Assembly (NCBI RefSeq): GCF_003591035.1
Contig: NZ_QYUO01000003.1
Span: forward strand, 372,001-436,000
DNA length: 64,000 bases
Direction: 5' to 3'
Source: Noviherbaspirillum saxi
GTDB lineage: Bacteria > Pseudomonadota > Gammaproteobacteria > Burkholderiales > Burkholderiaceae_D
In this document: piece after piece, positions 44,688 to 54,410 of the stretch
Position numbering within the stretch: the stretch's first letter is position 1
Layout: each line of letters begins with the position of its first letter
Notes under the pieces: generated by a model
Told to the model about the DNA's origin: nothing
Database searches by the model: none
What the model saw: the letters and a program-made list of their open reading frames with translations, nothing else
Translations under genes and position numbers: made by a program

Positions 44688-45575
44688 ATGAATACGATTA
44701 CCAAACGTTTGCTTGCAGCGGCCCTGGGCGTAGCCGGTTCGACATGGCTGGGCGTACTGGCCACACTGACGGCGCGACAGCACAGATTCATTTTCAATCC
44801 GCTCTCCAGCCAGGTACCGCGACCCAGAAGTAACGGTCATCGTTGTCGTCCGGTCGTGCTGCGCAGCAGCGATGGCACCAGGTTATGTGGTTGGCTGTTG
44901 ACACCGAGGTCTCCGGGCAGGCATCCGGCCGCCATTTACTTCGGCGGCCGCTCGGAAGAAGTATCCTGGGTGATCGGCGCGGCCGAAACCATGTTCCCCG
45001 ACATGGCGGTGCTCGCAGTGAATTATCGCGGTTATGGCGACTCGCATGGACAACCTAGCGAACGGCACCTGATCGGCGATGCGCAAATGCTGTTCGACTG
45101 GTTTGCAGGACACAGTCGCATCAATGCCGAAAAGATTGCCATCATCGGCCGCAGCCTGGGGTCCGGCGTTGCGCTGCAACTGGCGGCGCAACGCCCGGTG
45201 GCGGCGATCGCGCTTCTCACGCCTTACGATTCGATTCTCGCGATCGCCCAAAGGCGTTTTCGTTCGATGCCGATTTCACTGGTGCTCAAGCATCGTTTCG
45301 AATCAATCAAGGTTGCGGAAAAAATTTCCGCACCTGTGCTGGTGCTGCGCGCGGAAAGTGACGACGTGGTGCCGCGCGCCCATACCGACGCACTGGTAGC
45401 CAAGCTGCATACTGTGCGGATCGATCAGACGATTCCGGAGTCGAACCATTTCAACATACCTTTTTTGCCGGCGACGCAACAGCGCGTCGCTTCGTATCTG
45501 ACCGACCTGCTGTTCGCCAGCGAAATCGAGGTGCCGCAACCGGCAACAGCATTGGCGACCGCAGCATTTGAATGA
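44688..45575 (+). CDS. Alpha/beta hydrolase, membrane- or periplasm-anchored
   Basis: A 295-residue alpha/beta hydrolase similar to the BEM46/YfhR-like group. N-terminal hydrophobic segment (RLLAAALGVAGSTWLGVLATL) acts as anchor or signal. Then GTRLCGWLLTPRS, LAVNYRGYGDSHGQPSE, the nucleophile elbow IGRSLGSGVA (Ser), Asp in AESDDVVPRAH, and His in ESNHFNIPF. The catalytic triad is therefore complete. ATG 44688. It ends 17 bases before the convergent end of the Liv operon. The substrate is unknown. Confidence 0.85.
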   Translation: MNTITKRLLAAALGVAGSTWLGVLATLTARQHRFIFNPLSSQVPRPRSNGHRCRPVVLRSSDGTRLCGWLLTPRSPGRHPAAIYFGGRSEEVSWVIGAAETMFPDMAVLAVNYRGYGDSHGQPSERHLIGDAQMLFDWFAGHSRINAEKIAIIGRSLGSGVALQLAAQRPVAAIALLTPYDSILAIAQRRFRSMPISLVLKHRFESIKVAEKISAPVLVLRAESDDVVPRAHTDALVAKLHTVRIDQTIPESNHFNIPFLPATQQRVASYLTDLLFASEIEVPQPATALATAAFE

Positions 45576-45592
45576 GTGCTGCGCAAACCGGG

Positions 45593-46303
45593 TCATAGCC
45601 CGAGATACGAACGGCGCACTCTTTCTCCTTGCAGCAGTTCGGGGCCGGAGCCGTCCGCCACGACCTGACCCTGCTCCAGAATGTAAGCGTGGTCGCATAC
45701 GGAAAGCGCCTGCCGTACATTCTGTTCGACCAGCAGGACACCGGTTCCGGCGTCGCAGATCTGCCGCAGGATGCGAAACAGCTCAGTCACCATCTTCGGC
45801 GCCAGACCGAGCGAAGGCTCATCGAGCAGCATGCACTTCGGTTTGCCCATCAGCGCCCGTCCGACCGCAACCATTTGCTGCTCGCCGCCGCTCATGGTGC
45901 CGGCCAGCTGCTTTCTGCGTTCTGCCAGACGCGGAAACAGGGCAAGCACCTGATCCAGCAAAGCACGGCGTTCAGATTGTTTGAGCAGATAGCCGCCCAG
46001 TTCAAGGTTTTCTTCCACCGTCATCTGGGCAAACAGATGGCGCCCTTCGGGAACCAGCACCAAACCGTTCGCCACGCGCCTCGATACGCCAAGAGAATTG
46101 ACTTGCGTGCCAGCCAGCGTAACGCTACCGCCGGAAATCGGGATGATTCCCACCAATGCCCGCATCAGCGTCGTCTTGCCCGCGCCGTTCGGGCCGACGA
46201 CGACCGTCAGCTGTCGTTCCGGCACACGCACGCTGATATCGCGGATGATTTGAAGCCGGCCATAGCCGGCGCATAGTTGACTGGCTTGCAGCAGTGTCGT
46301 CAT
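45593..46303 (-). CDS. livF: Liv-type ABC transporter ATP-binding protein (second system, LivF)
   Basis: A 236-residue ATPase. Walker A GPNGAGKTTLM, signature MSGGEQQMVAVGRAL, Walker B MLLDEPSLGLAP, and LLVEQNVRQALSVCDHAYIL. ATG 46303 overlaps the livG stop (ATGA). It is the last gene of the benzoylformate-type operon, converging on the hydrolase gene. Confidence 0.9.
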   Translation of the reverse strand: MTTLLQASQLCAGYGRLQIIRDISVRVPERQLTVVVGPNGAGKTTLMRALVGIIPISGGSVTLAGTQVNSLGVSRRVANGLVLVPEGRHLFAQMTVEENLELGGYLLKQSERRALLDQVLALFPRLAERRKQLAGTMSGGEQQMVAVGRALMGKPKCMLLDEPSLGLAPKMVTELFRILRQICDAGTGVLLVEQNVRQALSVCDHAYILEQGQVVADGSGPELLQGERVRRSYLGL

Positions 46304-47028
46304 TGCGTGACCTCGTCGCCCAGATAGGCGCTGATGACCTTGGGATCTGCCGTGACTTCGGCCGGCGCGCCATCAGCGAGCAGTTGGCCGAAATGCAGGA
46401 CCGCGACGCGGTCCACGGTCCGCATCAGGGTGCGTACCGCATGTTCGATCCAGACCACCGTTAATTGATACTGGTCTCGCAGTCGCAGGATAAGCCGTGC
46501 CACTTCGTCGACTTCGCCCTCGGTCAAGCCAGCAGCGACTTCATCGAGAAGCAACAGACGCGGCGCGGTGGCCAGCGCCATCGCGATTTCGAGCTGGCGT
46601 TGACGTGCCGGCGGCAATTCGCCCGCAAGTTCCTGTCGCAACGAACCGATATGTACTTCGTCAATGACCTCATCGATCAGGCTTGCATCTCCACCGCGAT
46701 TGCCGAAAGTGAATGCAAAGCGCACATTGTCATGTACCGTCATGTCCGAAAACACGCGCGGCGTCTGGAACGTGCGGGCAACACCCGCCTTGCAAAATGC
46801 ATCGGCGCTCTTTCCCTGAAACTCGGCACCGTCAATGCGCACCTTGCCGCTGGTAGGCAGATAGATACCGCTGACGGCATGAAAGAATGTGGTCTTTCCC
46901 GCGCCATTCGGACCAATAATGCCAAGGAACTCGCCGCGCTCGACCTTCATCGTGACCTCGGACAAGGCCTTGAGCCCGCCGAATTGCATGCCGAGATTTT
47001 CTACCGATAGCATAGGCTGTTGCGTCAT
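46300..47028 (-). CDS. livG: Liv-type ABC transporter ATP-binding protein (second system, LivG)
   Basis: A 242-residue ATPase. Walker A GPNGAGKTTFF, signature LPPARQRQLEIAMAL (a degenerate form, as often in LivG), Walker B LLLDEVAAGLTEGE and IEHAVRTLMRTVDRVAVLHF. ATG 47028 overlaps the livM stop (ATGA) and is preceded by AAGGGAA. The longer frame to 47211 lies inside livM. Confidence 0.9.
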   Translation of the reverse strand: MTQQPMLSVENLGMQFGGLKALSEVTMKVERGEFLGIIGPNGAGKTTFFHAVSGIYLPTSGKVRIDGAEFQGKSADAFCKAGVARTFQTPRVFSDMTVHDNVRFAFTFGNRGGDASLIDEVIDEVHIGSLRQELAGELPPARQRQLEIAMALATAPRLLLLDEVAAGLTEGEVDEVARLILRLRDQYQLTVVWIEHAVRTLMRTVDRVAVLHFGQLLADGAPAEVTADPKVISAYLGDEVTQ

Positions 47029-47942
47029 GCCGTTCCCTTCTTTCCGGAGAATACCGTACGCCATTTGATGCTGGCGATACCATTCGGAATGAACAGCACG
47101 CATACGATCAACAGGACACCCAGCAAGATCAGGTAGGCATATGGCAGATTGAGTCGCAATGCATCCGACAGCAGGCTGAGTACCACTGCGGCGATAACCG
47201 GGCCACGCCATGTCGTCGCGCCGCCGACCATTGCGATCAGCACCGTCTGAAAACCGATCAAGGGATTAAAGGCGGAATGCGGATCGATATAGGTCCATCG
47301 CACCGCCATCGTCGCACCCACTGCGCCGGCGAACCAGGCGCTCAATGCAAATCCGATCAATTTGACGGTTTTGGGATTGACCCCAAAGGTAGCCGCTCGT
47401 TGCTCGTCCGCGCCGATGCCGCGCATCGCCAAGCCGAGCCTGGATACCGATACGAACTTGTACGTCACTACCGACAACAAGGCTAGCAGCAACATGGTCC
47501 AGTACAGCAGATTGTTGGACGGCACCTCGGTCAATACGCGCCCTACCGTCCCGAATAGGCTTTTTTCGGAATACGTGACCGAATGCCGCACCAACTCGCC
47601 CAAACCAAAGGTCAATACCGCAAAGTAGGTGCCGCGCAAATGCATGACCGCCGCACCGGCAATCAACGCAAACAGGGAGGCAACCAAACCGCCCGCGAAA
47701 ATCAGCACCGGCCAGGGCAAATGCTGCATCGCCATGGCAGTCGTGTAAGTGCCCAAGCCGAACAATGCGGATGTCGCCAGCGACAGATAGCGTGTCGCCC
47801 CGCTGAACATGGACCAGCTCACCGCAAGCGCGGAATACATCATGCAGGTCATCGCGAGCGATAACCAGAAGTCGGACAGCACCCACGGACCGGCTGCGAG
47901 CAATACGCCAACGGCCCCGATCGACAATAAGAATTTTTTCAT
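47025..47942 (-). CDS. livM: Liv-type ABC transporter permease (second system, LivM)
   Basis: A 305-residue permease with about nine hydrophobic segments. Motifs: SLATSALFGLGTYTTAMAM, MHLRGTYFAVLTFGLGELV, LAMRGIGADEQRAATFGVN and VLIAMVGGATTWRGPVIAAV. ATG 47942, overlapping the livH stop by four bases. Confidence 0.9.
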   Translation of the reverse strand: MKKFLLSIGAVGVLLAAGPWVLSDFWLSLAMTCMMYSALAVSWSMFSGATRYLSLATSALFGLGTYTTAMAMQHLPWPVLIFAGGLVASLFALIAGAAVMHLRGTYFAVLTFGLGELVRHSVTYSEKSLFGTVGRVLTEVPSNNLLYWTMLLLALLSVVTYKFVSVSRLGLAMRGIGADEQRAATFGVNPKTVKLIGFALSAWFAGAVGATMAVRWTYIDPHSAFNPLIGFQTVLIAMVGGATTWRGPVIAAVVLSLLSDALRLNLPYAYLILLGVLLIVCVLFIPNGIASIKWRTVFSGKKGTA

Positions 47943-48814
47943 TTGGCGAACAGTCCTCTCGGCCGAGTCATCAGAATGATCACGAAGATGCCATAGCTCA
48001 GCAGCATCTTGAGCGAGGGATTGGTAAAGTGCGTGCCGAAGCTTTCCACCAGCCCGAGCAGCATTGCCGCCGCAAAGCTTCCGCCTATACTGCCAAGACC
48101 GCCGAGCGTGATGACAATGAGCGCCATCACCGTGTAGGACTCACCGATGGACGGCGATACTTCATAGATCATGCTCAACAATGCGCCGGCCAGACCGGCC
48201 ATCGCGATGCCGAGTGCAAACACGAAGGGATGGAGCCGTTGTGTATCGATGCCGACCAGCCATGCTCCCAGCGGAGATTGCAGCATGCCGCGCACGGCCT
48301 TGCCGAGTAGCGTACGCTGCAGCAGCAGTATCAGCCCGACGCTGGCAACCATGGCGAGAAACAATACCAGCAGGCGGTTCTGCGTAACGATCACACCTGC
48401 ATACTTGACCGGTTCGCTCATGAAGTCATAGCCGCGCAGATCGGCGCCCCAGATCAGCGACGCCATGTTCTGCAGGATAAACATCAGGCCAAAGCCGACG
48501 ATCAGGCTGCGTTCTTCCACCTGGTCGAGCGATTTTGACGTGGCCGACAAACGCTTGAATACCAGCCTGTGGAGCATCAGGCCGCAGGCAAAACTGATCA
48601 ATACGACCACCGGCAAAAACAGCAAGGGATTGATGCCGGTGGTCGTATGCAGCGTAAACATCAGAAACGCGCCTATCATCAGAAACTCGCCATGGGCTAT
48701 GTTGAGTATCCGCATCAGGCCGTATTGCATGTTCAAGCCGATCGCAATGACGGCATAGATGCCGCCGATTACCAATCCGTTGACCACCAGATCGGCAAAC
48801 AAGGAAAAATCCAT
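47939..48814 (-). CDS. livH: Liv-type ABC transporter permease (second system, LivH)
   Basis: A 291-residue permease. LVIGGIYAVIAIGLNMQYG, RILNIAHGEFLMIGAFLMF, LVGIDTQRLHPFVFALGIAM and LIVITLGGLGSIGGSFAAAM are family signatures. ATG 48814. It lies 33 bases after the receptor gene. Confidence 0.9.
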   Translation of the reverse strand: MDFSLFADLVVNGLVIGGIYAVIAIGLNMQYGLMRILNIAHGEFLMIGAFLMFTLHTTTGINPLLFLPVVVLISFACGLMLHRLVFKRLSATSKSLDQVEERSLIVGFGLMFILQNMASLIWGADLRGYDFMSEPVKYAGVIVTQNRLLVLFLAMVASVGLILLLQRTLLGKAVRGMLQSPLGAWLVGIDTQRLHPFVFALGIAMAGLAGALLSMIYEVSPSIGESYTVMALIVITLGGLGSIGGSFAAAMLLGLVESFGTHFTNPSLKMLLSYGIFVIILMTRPRGLFAK

Positions 48815-48847
48815 TTTAGTTATCCGTGACGTGAACCCGCGATGCGA

Positions 48848-50047
48848 TTATTTCCACGCCGGCTTGGCGACCAGCTTGGCCGTGGCGCGCTGTTCCGGCC
48901 AGACCACCTCAAATTCGCCACCCTGCCACTGGCCCACCGTGCCGGGAACGCTCGCATTCTCGCCACGTTCGAAACGAAGCTTGCCCAGGATCGTATTGAA
49001 TTCATTGCTAGCGATGTGATCGCGCAAAGCCTTGCGTTCGAGACCGACCTTATCGACCGCCTGTTGCAGGATTTCCAGGCCGGCCCAGGCATGGCCGCTG
49101 GCCCAGCGATCGGGTTCCTTCTTCAGCTGCGCCGCATGGGCATCGAAATACGCTTTGGCTCCGGCAGACACCTTGGGATTCCACGAACCCATGCCAAGCA
49201 CGCCTTCGGTATTCGCCGCGAGCCGCTGCTTATAGAGCGGAAATGCCGTGCCGACCGATGCATAAAAGAATTTCGGATTGAATTCGATTTCGCGCGCCTG
49301 CGTGGAAGCCAGAATCGTGTCGGGCGGATAGGTGATGCCGATGAAGGCATCGGGATTCATGCTCTTGATCGATTTGAGCACCGGCGACAAATCCTTCACG
49401 CCGAGCGGATAGCTCTTGCTTTCGACGATCTGGATATTCTTGCCGCGCAATGCCAGGCGCAATGACGCGATGTTTTCAATGCCGAACAAGTCATCCATAT
49501 AGATGACGGCGACCGTCTTGACGTTGTTTGCCGCCAGCATGTCGGCCAGCGCGCCCATCATCTTGTCTGGCTGCTGCAGCAGCGAGAAATAATACGGCAG
49601 CTGCATATCGATCAGTTTGCGCGACAAGGCAGTCGGCGCCAGGAAGGGGTAACCGTAGCGATTGGCCAGCGGCGCGACCGCGAAGTTCATCGCCGAACCC
49701 CATGGCGGAAGAATCAGATCGACCTTGTCGCTGCCCATCAGCTTTTCATAGGTACGCACGGCGGTTTCGATTTCGCTGCGGTCGTCGTATCCGATCAATT
49801 CGATCTTGCGCTTCTGGCCCTTGACCGACAGGCCGCCGGCCGCATTGAGCTGTTGCGCCCATAGCAGATAATTCGGTTCCTGCGATACCTGTGCGCCGGA
49901 CGCATAGGGACCGGTGCGCGACATCGTGTAACCAATGCGAACCGGCTTGTCGGCGGACTGCGCGAAGCCGATAGCCGGCGCGACCATGGCGACGCCGATT
50001 GCGGCGGCAAGCGTTCTGCGTTTGGCATTGAAATCCTGTTTCATCAT
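48848..50047 (-). CDS. Periplasmic substrate-binding protein of the second Liv-type importer
   Basis: A 399-residue receptor with signal peptide (RRTLAAAIGVAMVAPAIGFA, then QSADKPVRIGYTMS). Fold motifs: GYTMSRTGPYASGAQ, QQLNAAGGLSVKGQKRKIEL, KLMGSDKVDLILPPWGSAMN, VAVIYMDDLFGIENI, GHAWAGLEILQQAV. GAAGGAG four bases upstream of ATG 50047 is a strong ribosome site. In the same operon as benzoylformate decarboxylase, so the ligand is probably an aryl carboxylate such as benzoylformate or mandelate (inference). Confidence 0.9.
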   Translation of the reverse strand: MMKQDFNAKRRTLAAAIGVAMVAPAIGFAQSADKPVRIGYTMSRTGPYASGAQVSQEPNYLLWAQQLNAAGGLSVKGQKRKIELIGYDDRSEIETAVRTYEKLMGSDKVDLILPPWGSAMNFAVAPLANRYGYPFLAPTALSRKLIDMQLPYYFSLLQQPDKMMGALADMLAANNVKTVAVIYMDDLFGIENIASLRLALRGKNIQIVESKSYPLGVKDLSPVLKSIKSMNPDAFIGITYPPDTILASTQAREIEFNPKFFYASVGTAFPLYKQRLAANTEGVLGMGSWNPKVSAGAKAYFDAHAAQLKKEPDRWASGHAWAGLEILQQAVDKVGLERKALRDHIASNEFNTILGKLRFERGENASVPGTVGQWQGGEFEVVWPEQRATAKLVAKPAWK

Positions 50048-50100
50048 GTCTCCTTCTTCTTATGAATGGGCGTGACCGTTGTTTGTTTTTTGCCGATCGT

Positions 50101-51567
50101 TCAGAACGGGTAAGCGTTGGCTTTGTCCTGGATCGTGATCCACTGCCATTGCGTGAACTCTTCCCAGTTCGCGGGCCCGCCGTGCCGCCCGCCATTGCCG
50201 GACGCGCCCGAACCGCCGAAAGGAATCCAGGGTTCGTCGCCTACGGTCTGATCGTTGATGTGCACCTTGCCGGTATTGACCCGGTGCGCGACATACATTG
50301 CCCGCTCGAGCGATTTCGTCAGAATGCCGCAGGAGAGTCCATACTCGGTCGCATTGTTGAGCGCAATGGCTTCATCCTCATTCTCGAATGTCACCACCGA
50401 CGTGACCGGGCCGAACACTTCCTCGTCGAATGAACGCATGCCGGGCTTGACATCGGTGAGCACGGTGGGCCGGTAGAACAGGTTCTCGTACTTGCCGCCG
50501 GCGCGCAGGCTTGCGCCCGCCGCGACCGTATCCTTGACGATACCGTCGATGCGCTGCAACTGTTTCTGGTTGATCACGGGGCCGAGCGCGACTTGCCCGG
50601 TGGCTGGATTACCGACCGGCAGATGCTCTGCCTTGTCGGCAAGACGCTTGATGAATTCTTCGGCAATGCTTTTTTGCACCAATACCCGGCCGGTCGTCAT
50701 GCAAATCTGGCCCTGATGCAGGTAGCTGCCCCAGGCAACGTTGGATGCGGCGATATCAAGATCGGCATCGTCGAAAACGATCATGGAATTCTTGCCGCCC
50801 AACTCCAATGTGACTTTCTTCAGATGACGGCTCGCCAGTTCGCCGACACGGCGGCCAGCCTGCGTCGAGCCGGTAAACGAAATCATTGCCACATTCGGAT
50901 CGGTTACCAGCGCTTCGCCCGCGTCGACGCCGCCGGGCAAAATGAACAGGCAATCCTGCGGCAAGCCCGCTTCCAGCAGTGCCGCGGCCACTGCATAACC
51001 GCCGGCATAACTGGTTTGCGGATCCGGCTTCAGTACGACCGTATTCCCTACCGCAAGCGCGGGTGCGACGGCGCGGGTCGACAAGGCCATTGGTGCATTG
51101 AAAGGCGCGATCACACCGACCACGCCATGCGGAATACGGCGCCCTATGCTCATGCGTTGCATGGTGCTCGGCAACAGCAATCCATGCGGTTGTGTCAGCA
51201 TGGCGGCCGCTTCGCGCAGCATGCCTTCGGCCAGGCCGAGTTCGAAATCGACCTTGGGCGGAACGCTGCCGGTCTCGCGCACGAAGCGCGGCTTGATGGT
51301 CTCGGCATTCGCGCGCAGGATGTCGGCGGCGCGACGCAGGATCGCGGCACGCTCTTCAAACGGTGTTGCGGCCCAGCGCGGCTGCGCTTTCTTTGCCAGC
51401 AGCGCCGCTTCCGCGATGTCTTGCGGATTGGCGATGGCGATGGTGTGCAGCGCTTCTCCGGTCGCAGGTTCAAGCACCTGGTGCACGCCGCCGCCGGTTG
51501 CGCGCCAGCCATTGAACAGCGCCTTGCCTTCCCAGATCGTTGTATCGGCAAAATTATTCGTCGTCAT
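50101..51567 (-). CDS. Aldehyde dehydrogenase (benzaldehyde/vanillin dehydrogenase-like)
   Basis: A 488-residue NAD(P)-dependent aldehyde dehydrogenase. Cofactor and catalytic motifs: VGVIAPFNAPMALSTRAVAP, KPDPQTSYAGG, SFTGSTQAGRRVG, LELGGKNSMIVFDDADL (general-base Glu), the nucleophile Cys in GQICMTTGRVL, and EEVFGPVTSV. CAGGAGA precedes ATG 51567. The sequence style is that of aromatic aldehyde dehydrogenases, and its operon partner makes benzaldehyde from benzoylformate, so oxidation to benzoate is the expected step. Confidence 0.88.
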   Translation of the reverse strand: MTTNNFADTTIWEGKALFNGWRATGGGVHQVLEPATGEALHTIAIANPQDIAEAALLAKKAQPRWAATPFEERAAILRRAADILRANAETIKPRFVRETGSVPPKVDFELGLAEGMLREAAAMLTQPHGLLLPSTMQRMSIGRRIPHGVVGVIAPFNAPMALSTRAVAPALAVGNTVVLKPDPQTSYAGGYAVAAALLEAGLPQDCLFILPGGVDAGEALVTDPNVAMISFTGSTQAGRRVGELASRHLKKVTLELGGKNSMIVFDDADLDIAASNVAWGSYLHQGQICMTTGRVLVQKSIAEEFIKRLADKAEHLPVGNPATGQVALGPVINQKQLQRIDGIVKDTVAAGASLRAGGKYENLFYRPTVLTDVKPGMRSFDEEVFGPVTSVVTFENEDEAIALNNATEYGLSCGILTKSLERAMYVAHRVNTGKVHINDQTVGDEPWIPFGGSGASGNGGRHGGPANWEEFTQWQWITIQDKANAYPF

Positions 51568-51620
51568 GTCGGTTCTCCTGAAGAACGGTGTAGGTGATAG
51601 GCCAGCGGGGTGTCAGCAAA

Positions 51621-52601
51621 TCAGTCAAGCTTGATATTGGCTTGCTTGATGATCTGGTCCCACTTGCTGCGCTCGCTCTTGATGAAACGGTCAAATTCGG
51701 CGGGCGAATTACCGACCGCACGCGTACCCAGCGAAGCCAGCTTTTGCTCGACTTCCGGTTCATGCACGGCCTTGGCGGTTTCCTTGCTCAAGCGCTCGAT
51801 GATGTCGGGCGGCGTTTTGGCCGGTGCGACGATGCCGAACCAGGAAAGCACTTCGGCATTGGCAATGCCGGCTTCAGTCGTGGTCGGAACATCGGGCATC
51901 TGCGCGAGGCGGCGCGGTCCTGCGATTGCAAGGGCGCGCAGTTTCCCGGATTTCATCTGATTGATGACCGAGGGTGGCGTTTCGATTGCGCCGGTGACTT
52001 GCCCTGCAACGATGCTATTCAGCGATTCCGCGCCGCTCTTGTATGGCACATGGGTGATCTTGATATTGGCTGCCCGCTGCAGCAATTCGAGACCGAGATG
52101 CGGGGTGGTGCCGTTCCCCGGCGAGCTGAAGAAGACCTTGCCTTCATTCTTCCTGGCGTAGGTAACGAATTCCGGCAAGGTCTTTGCCTCGACAGCTGAA
52201 TTCACCACCAGCACCATCGGCATATCCGCCACCAGCGATACCGGAGCAAAGCTGTTGGCCGGATCGAAACTCAGTTTCGGGTAGAGACTGCCGTTGATGG
52301 TCAGAATACCTGCCGAAGTCATCAGCAAGGTATAACCGTCAGGCTCAGCTTTCGCTACGACGTCGGCTCCGATGTTGCCGCCTGCACCTGGACGATTTTC
52401 GACGATGACGGGCGTGCCGAGCGACTTGGATAATTTATCGCCGACCAGCCGGGCCATCACATCGGCGACGCCGCCCGGCGCGAAGGGTGCGATCAGCTTG
52501 ATCGGCTTGGACGGATAGTTCTGGGCCGATGCGGGTGCAACGCTGAGACTGCCCAGCGCGAATGCCGCAAGCGTCAGGGCAGCTTTCAGTTTTGTTTTCA
52601 T
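51621..52601 (-). CDS. Bug-family tripartite tricarboxylate (TTT) substrate-binding protein
   Basis: A 326-residue periplasmic receptor. Signal peptide LKAALTLAAFALGSLSVAPASA, then QNYPSKPIKLIAPFAPGG, the Bug hallmark. VIVENRPGAGGNIGAD, EPDGYTLLMTS, THVPYKSGAESLNSIVAGQV and PDVPTTTEAGI are diagnostic. No TTT membrane subunits are adjacent, which is usual for this expanded family in betaproteobacteria. ATG 52601. It sits between the decarboxylase and the aldehyde dehydrogenase genes, so it may sense or deliver the same aryl acid. Confidence 0.92.
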   Translation of the reverse strand: MKTKLKAALTLAAFALGSLSVAPASAQNYPSKPIKLIAPFAPGGVADVMARLVGDKLSKSLGTPVIVENRPGAGGNIGADVVAKAEPDGYTLLMTSAGILTINGSLYPKLSFDPANSFAPVSLVADMPMVLVVNSAVEAKTLPEFVTYARKNEGKVFFSSPGNGTTPHLGLELLQRAANIKITHVPYKSGAESLNSIVAGQVTGAIETPPSVINQMKSGKLRALAIAGPRRLAQMPDVPTTTEAGIANAEVLSWFGIVAPAKTPPDIIERLSKETAKAVHEPEVEQKLASLGTRAVGNSPAEFDRFIKSERSKWDQIIKQANIKLD

Positions 52602-52658
52602 GCTTGTCTCCTATGGTAATTTGGCCGGATGCTTCTGCGCGAAGCTCCGGCTATGCAA

Positions 52659-54284
52659 TCAGGCTACTTCAATTTCCACCAGCATCGGTCCGGGCGAGCG
52701 CAATGCGCTGACCAAGGTCTCGCGCAACGCATCCGCCCGATCAATACGTACCGCATCGCATCCCTGCCCTTTCGCCAGCGCGACAAAATCGATATCCGGC
52801 AAATCGGTGCCCTCCAGTCTGGCATCCGGCGCGAAACCGAATACCGTAGCGAACTCTTGCAGGGCCGCATAGCGACGATTCTTCAAGATCAGGATCGTCA
52901 TCGGCAGCTTCAGCTGGGCCGCACTCCACAAGGCTTGGATCGAATACATGCTCGATCCATCGCCAATCAAGCCGATCACCCTGGACGACCGCTTCGCCAT
53001 CGCGACGCCGACCGCGGCGGGCAAGCCATAGCCAAGACCCCCGCTGCACATCGTATAAAAAGTTTCGCTTTGCAGGATGGGCAGATATTTGTGCATCACC
53101 GGACGCGAGCTTGGCGCTTCTTCCACAATGATGTCGGCCGGATCGCGCGTTTCGGCAAGCGTTTGCAAGACATACGCCACCGACATGCGCTCTCCTGGCG
53201 ATGGCGGATCGGCGCGCGGCTGTTCGCTGCGCAATACGGGTTGCGCACGCCGCTTCGGCTCGGGCCGCGCAAGCAAGTCTTCGACGCCCAACCGGATGCT
53301 GCCGACCGCCGAGGTGCCGGTCGGCGTCCATGCAGCAATGGCCGGATCATCGATCAACTGACCCAAGGTGGCACCGGCCGGGATGTGCGGCCCCTTGCCC
53401 TCGATGTGATAGGTGAAAGCCGGCGCGCCGATCGCGAAGATGAAATCATGGCCATCAAGCAGACCGACGATCTTCTCTCTCATCGCCGGCAAAAAACCGG
53501 CAAACAAAGGATGATCCTCCGGAAAACCGCAGCGGCCAGACATGGGGGCGACAAAGACGCGGGCATTGTGCCGCTCCGCCAGGCTTACTACCGCGTTCCA
53601 GGCATCGCCCCGGTCCACCGCCGCGCCGACGACAAAGGCAGGCCGTTCGCTCGCATCCAGCGCGTCGCCGATCGTATTCAATACCGAAGGTTCGGGCCGG
53701 TAGCCGCTGCTCACGAGACGTGGCTCCACCGGTGCGGCAGGCCGGTCCCAGTCGTCCGCGGGAATCGATACCAGCACCGGCCCGCGCGGCTCTTGCATCG
53801 CGATGTAATAGGCCCGGGCAATCGCCAGCGGAACGTCTTCCGCGCGAGCGGGTTCGCAACTCCATTTGACGTAGGGCTTGGGCAGTTCGGTTGCCTGACC
53901 CGAAAACAGGAAGGGATCGAACGGCAGAATGGCCCTGGCCTGCTGACCTGCGGTAATGACCATCGGCGTGCGGTTTTTGTGCGCGGTGAAGATATTGCCC
54001 ATTGCGTGGCCGACGCCGGCGGCGGAATGGAGATTGACAAAGGAAGCATTACGCGTGGCCTGCGCATAACCGTCCGCCATGCCGACGACAACCGATTCCT
54101 GCAGCCCAAGCACATAGCGAAAATCTTCCGGAAAATCCAGAAACAGTGGCAACTCGGTCGAACCCGGATTGCCAAAGATCGACGTCATGCCCAGTTTACG
54201 TAGCAGGTCGATCACCACGTCGCGTACGGTCGCGGCAGGTTGGATTGCAGGCTTGCTCTCTTCCATGGTGTTGCTTAACGACAT
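52659..54284 (-). CDS. mdlC: Benzoylformate decarboxylase (thiamine diphosphate-dependent)
   Basis: A 541-residue ThDP enzyme converting benzoylformate to benzaldehyde and CO2. The Pseudomonas putida MdlC landmarks are recognisable: Ser42 in GNPGSTELPLF, the ThDP-activating Glu63, the active-site His86 in VNLHSAAGVGHAMGN, TPMVITAGQQARAI, PKPYVKWSCEPA, the second active-site His in FTYHIEGKG, and the ThDP/Mg motif GDGSSMYSIQALWSAAQL. ATG 54284 follows GGAGAGG. It is the first gene of the operon. Mandelate racemase and mandelate dehydrogenase genes are absent, so the starting compound may be benzoylformate itself or a substituted aryl-glyoxylate. Confidence 0.85.
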   Translation of the reverse strand: MSLSNTMEESKPAIQPAATVRDVVIDLLRKLGMTSIFGNPGSTELPLFLDFPEDFRYVLGLQESVVVGMADGYAQATRNASFVNLHSAAGVGHAMGNIFTAHKNRTPMVITAGQQARAILPFDPFLFSGQATELPKPYVKWSCEPARAEDVPLAIARAYYIAMQEPRGPVLVSIPADDWDRPAAPVEPRLVSSGYRPEPSVLNTIGDALDASERPAFVVGAAVDRGDAWNAVVSLAERHNARVFVAPMSGRCGFPEDHPLFAGFLPAMREKIVGLLDGHDFIFAIGAPAFTYHIEGKGPHIPAGATLGQLIDDPAIAAWTPTGTSAVGSIRLGVEDLLARPEPKRRAQPVLRSEQPRADPPSPGERMSVAYVLQTLAETRDPADIIVEEAPSSRPVMHKYLPILQSETFYTMCSGGLGYGLPAAVGVAMAKRSSRVIGLIGDGSSMYSIQALWSAAQLKLPMTILILKNRRYAALQEFATVFGFAPDARLEGTDLPDIDFVALAKGQGCDAVRIDRADALRETLVSALRSPGPMLVEIEVA

Positions 54285-54410
54285 TAACCCTCTCCTGAAT
54301 CAATAAACGGCAGATATTGGCCTACCTGCGCGTTAAACCAAGCCAGCAGTATTAACAATTTTTCCTTGCCTTAGAATTGATTTTTTCGCCGCAAGTCATT
54401 ACATTTCGTT

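Noticed and set aside
52629..54203. 524-codon ORF antisense to benzoylformate decarboxylase
   Set aside because: No recognisable motifs; all catalytic residues of the decarboxylase are on the opposite strand.
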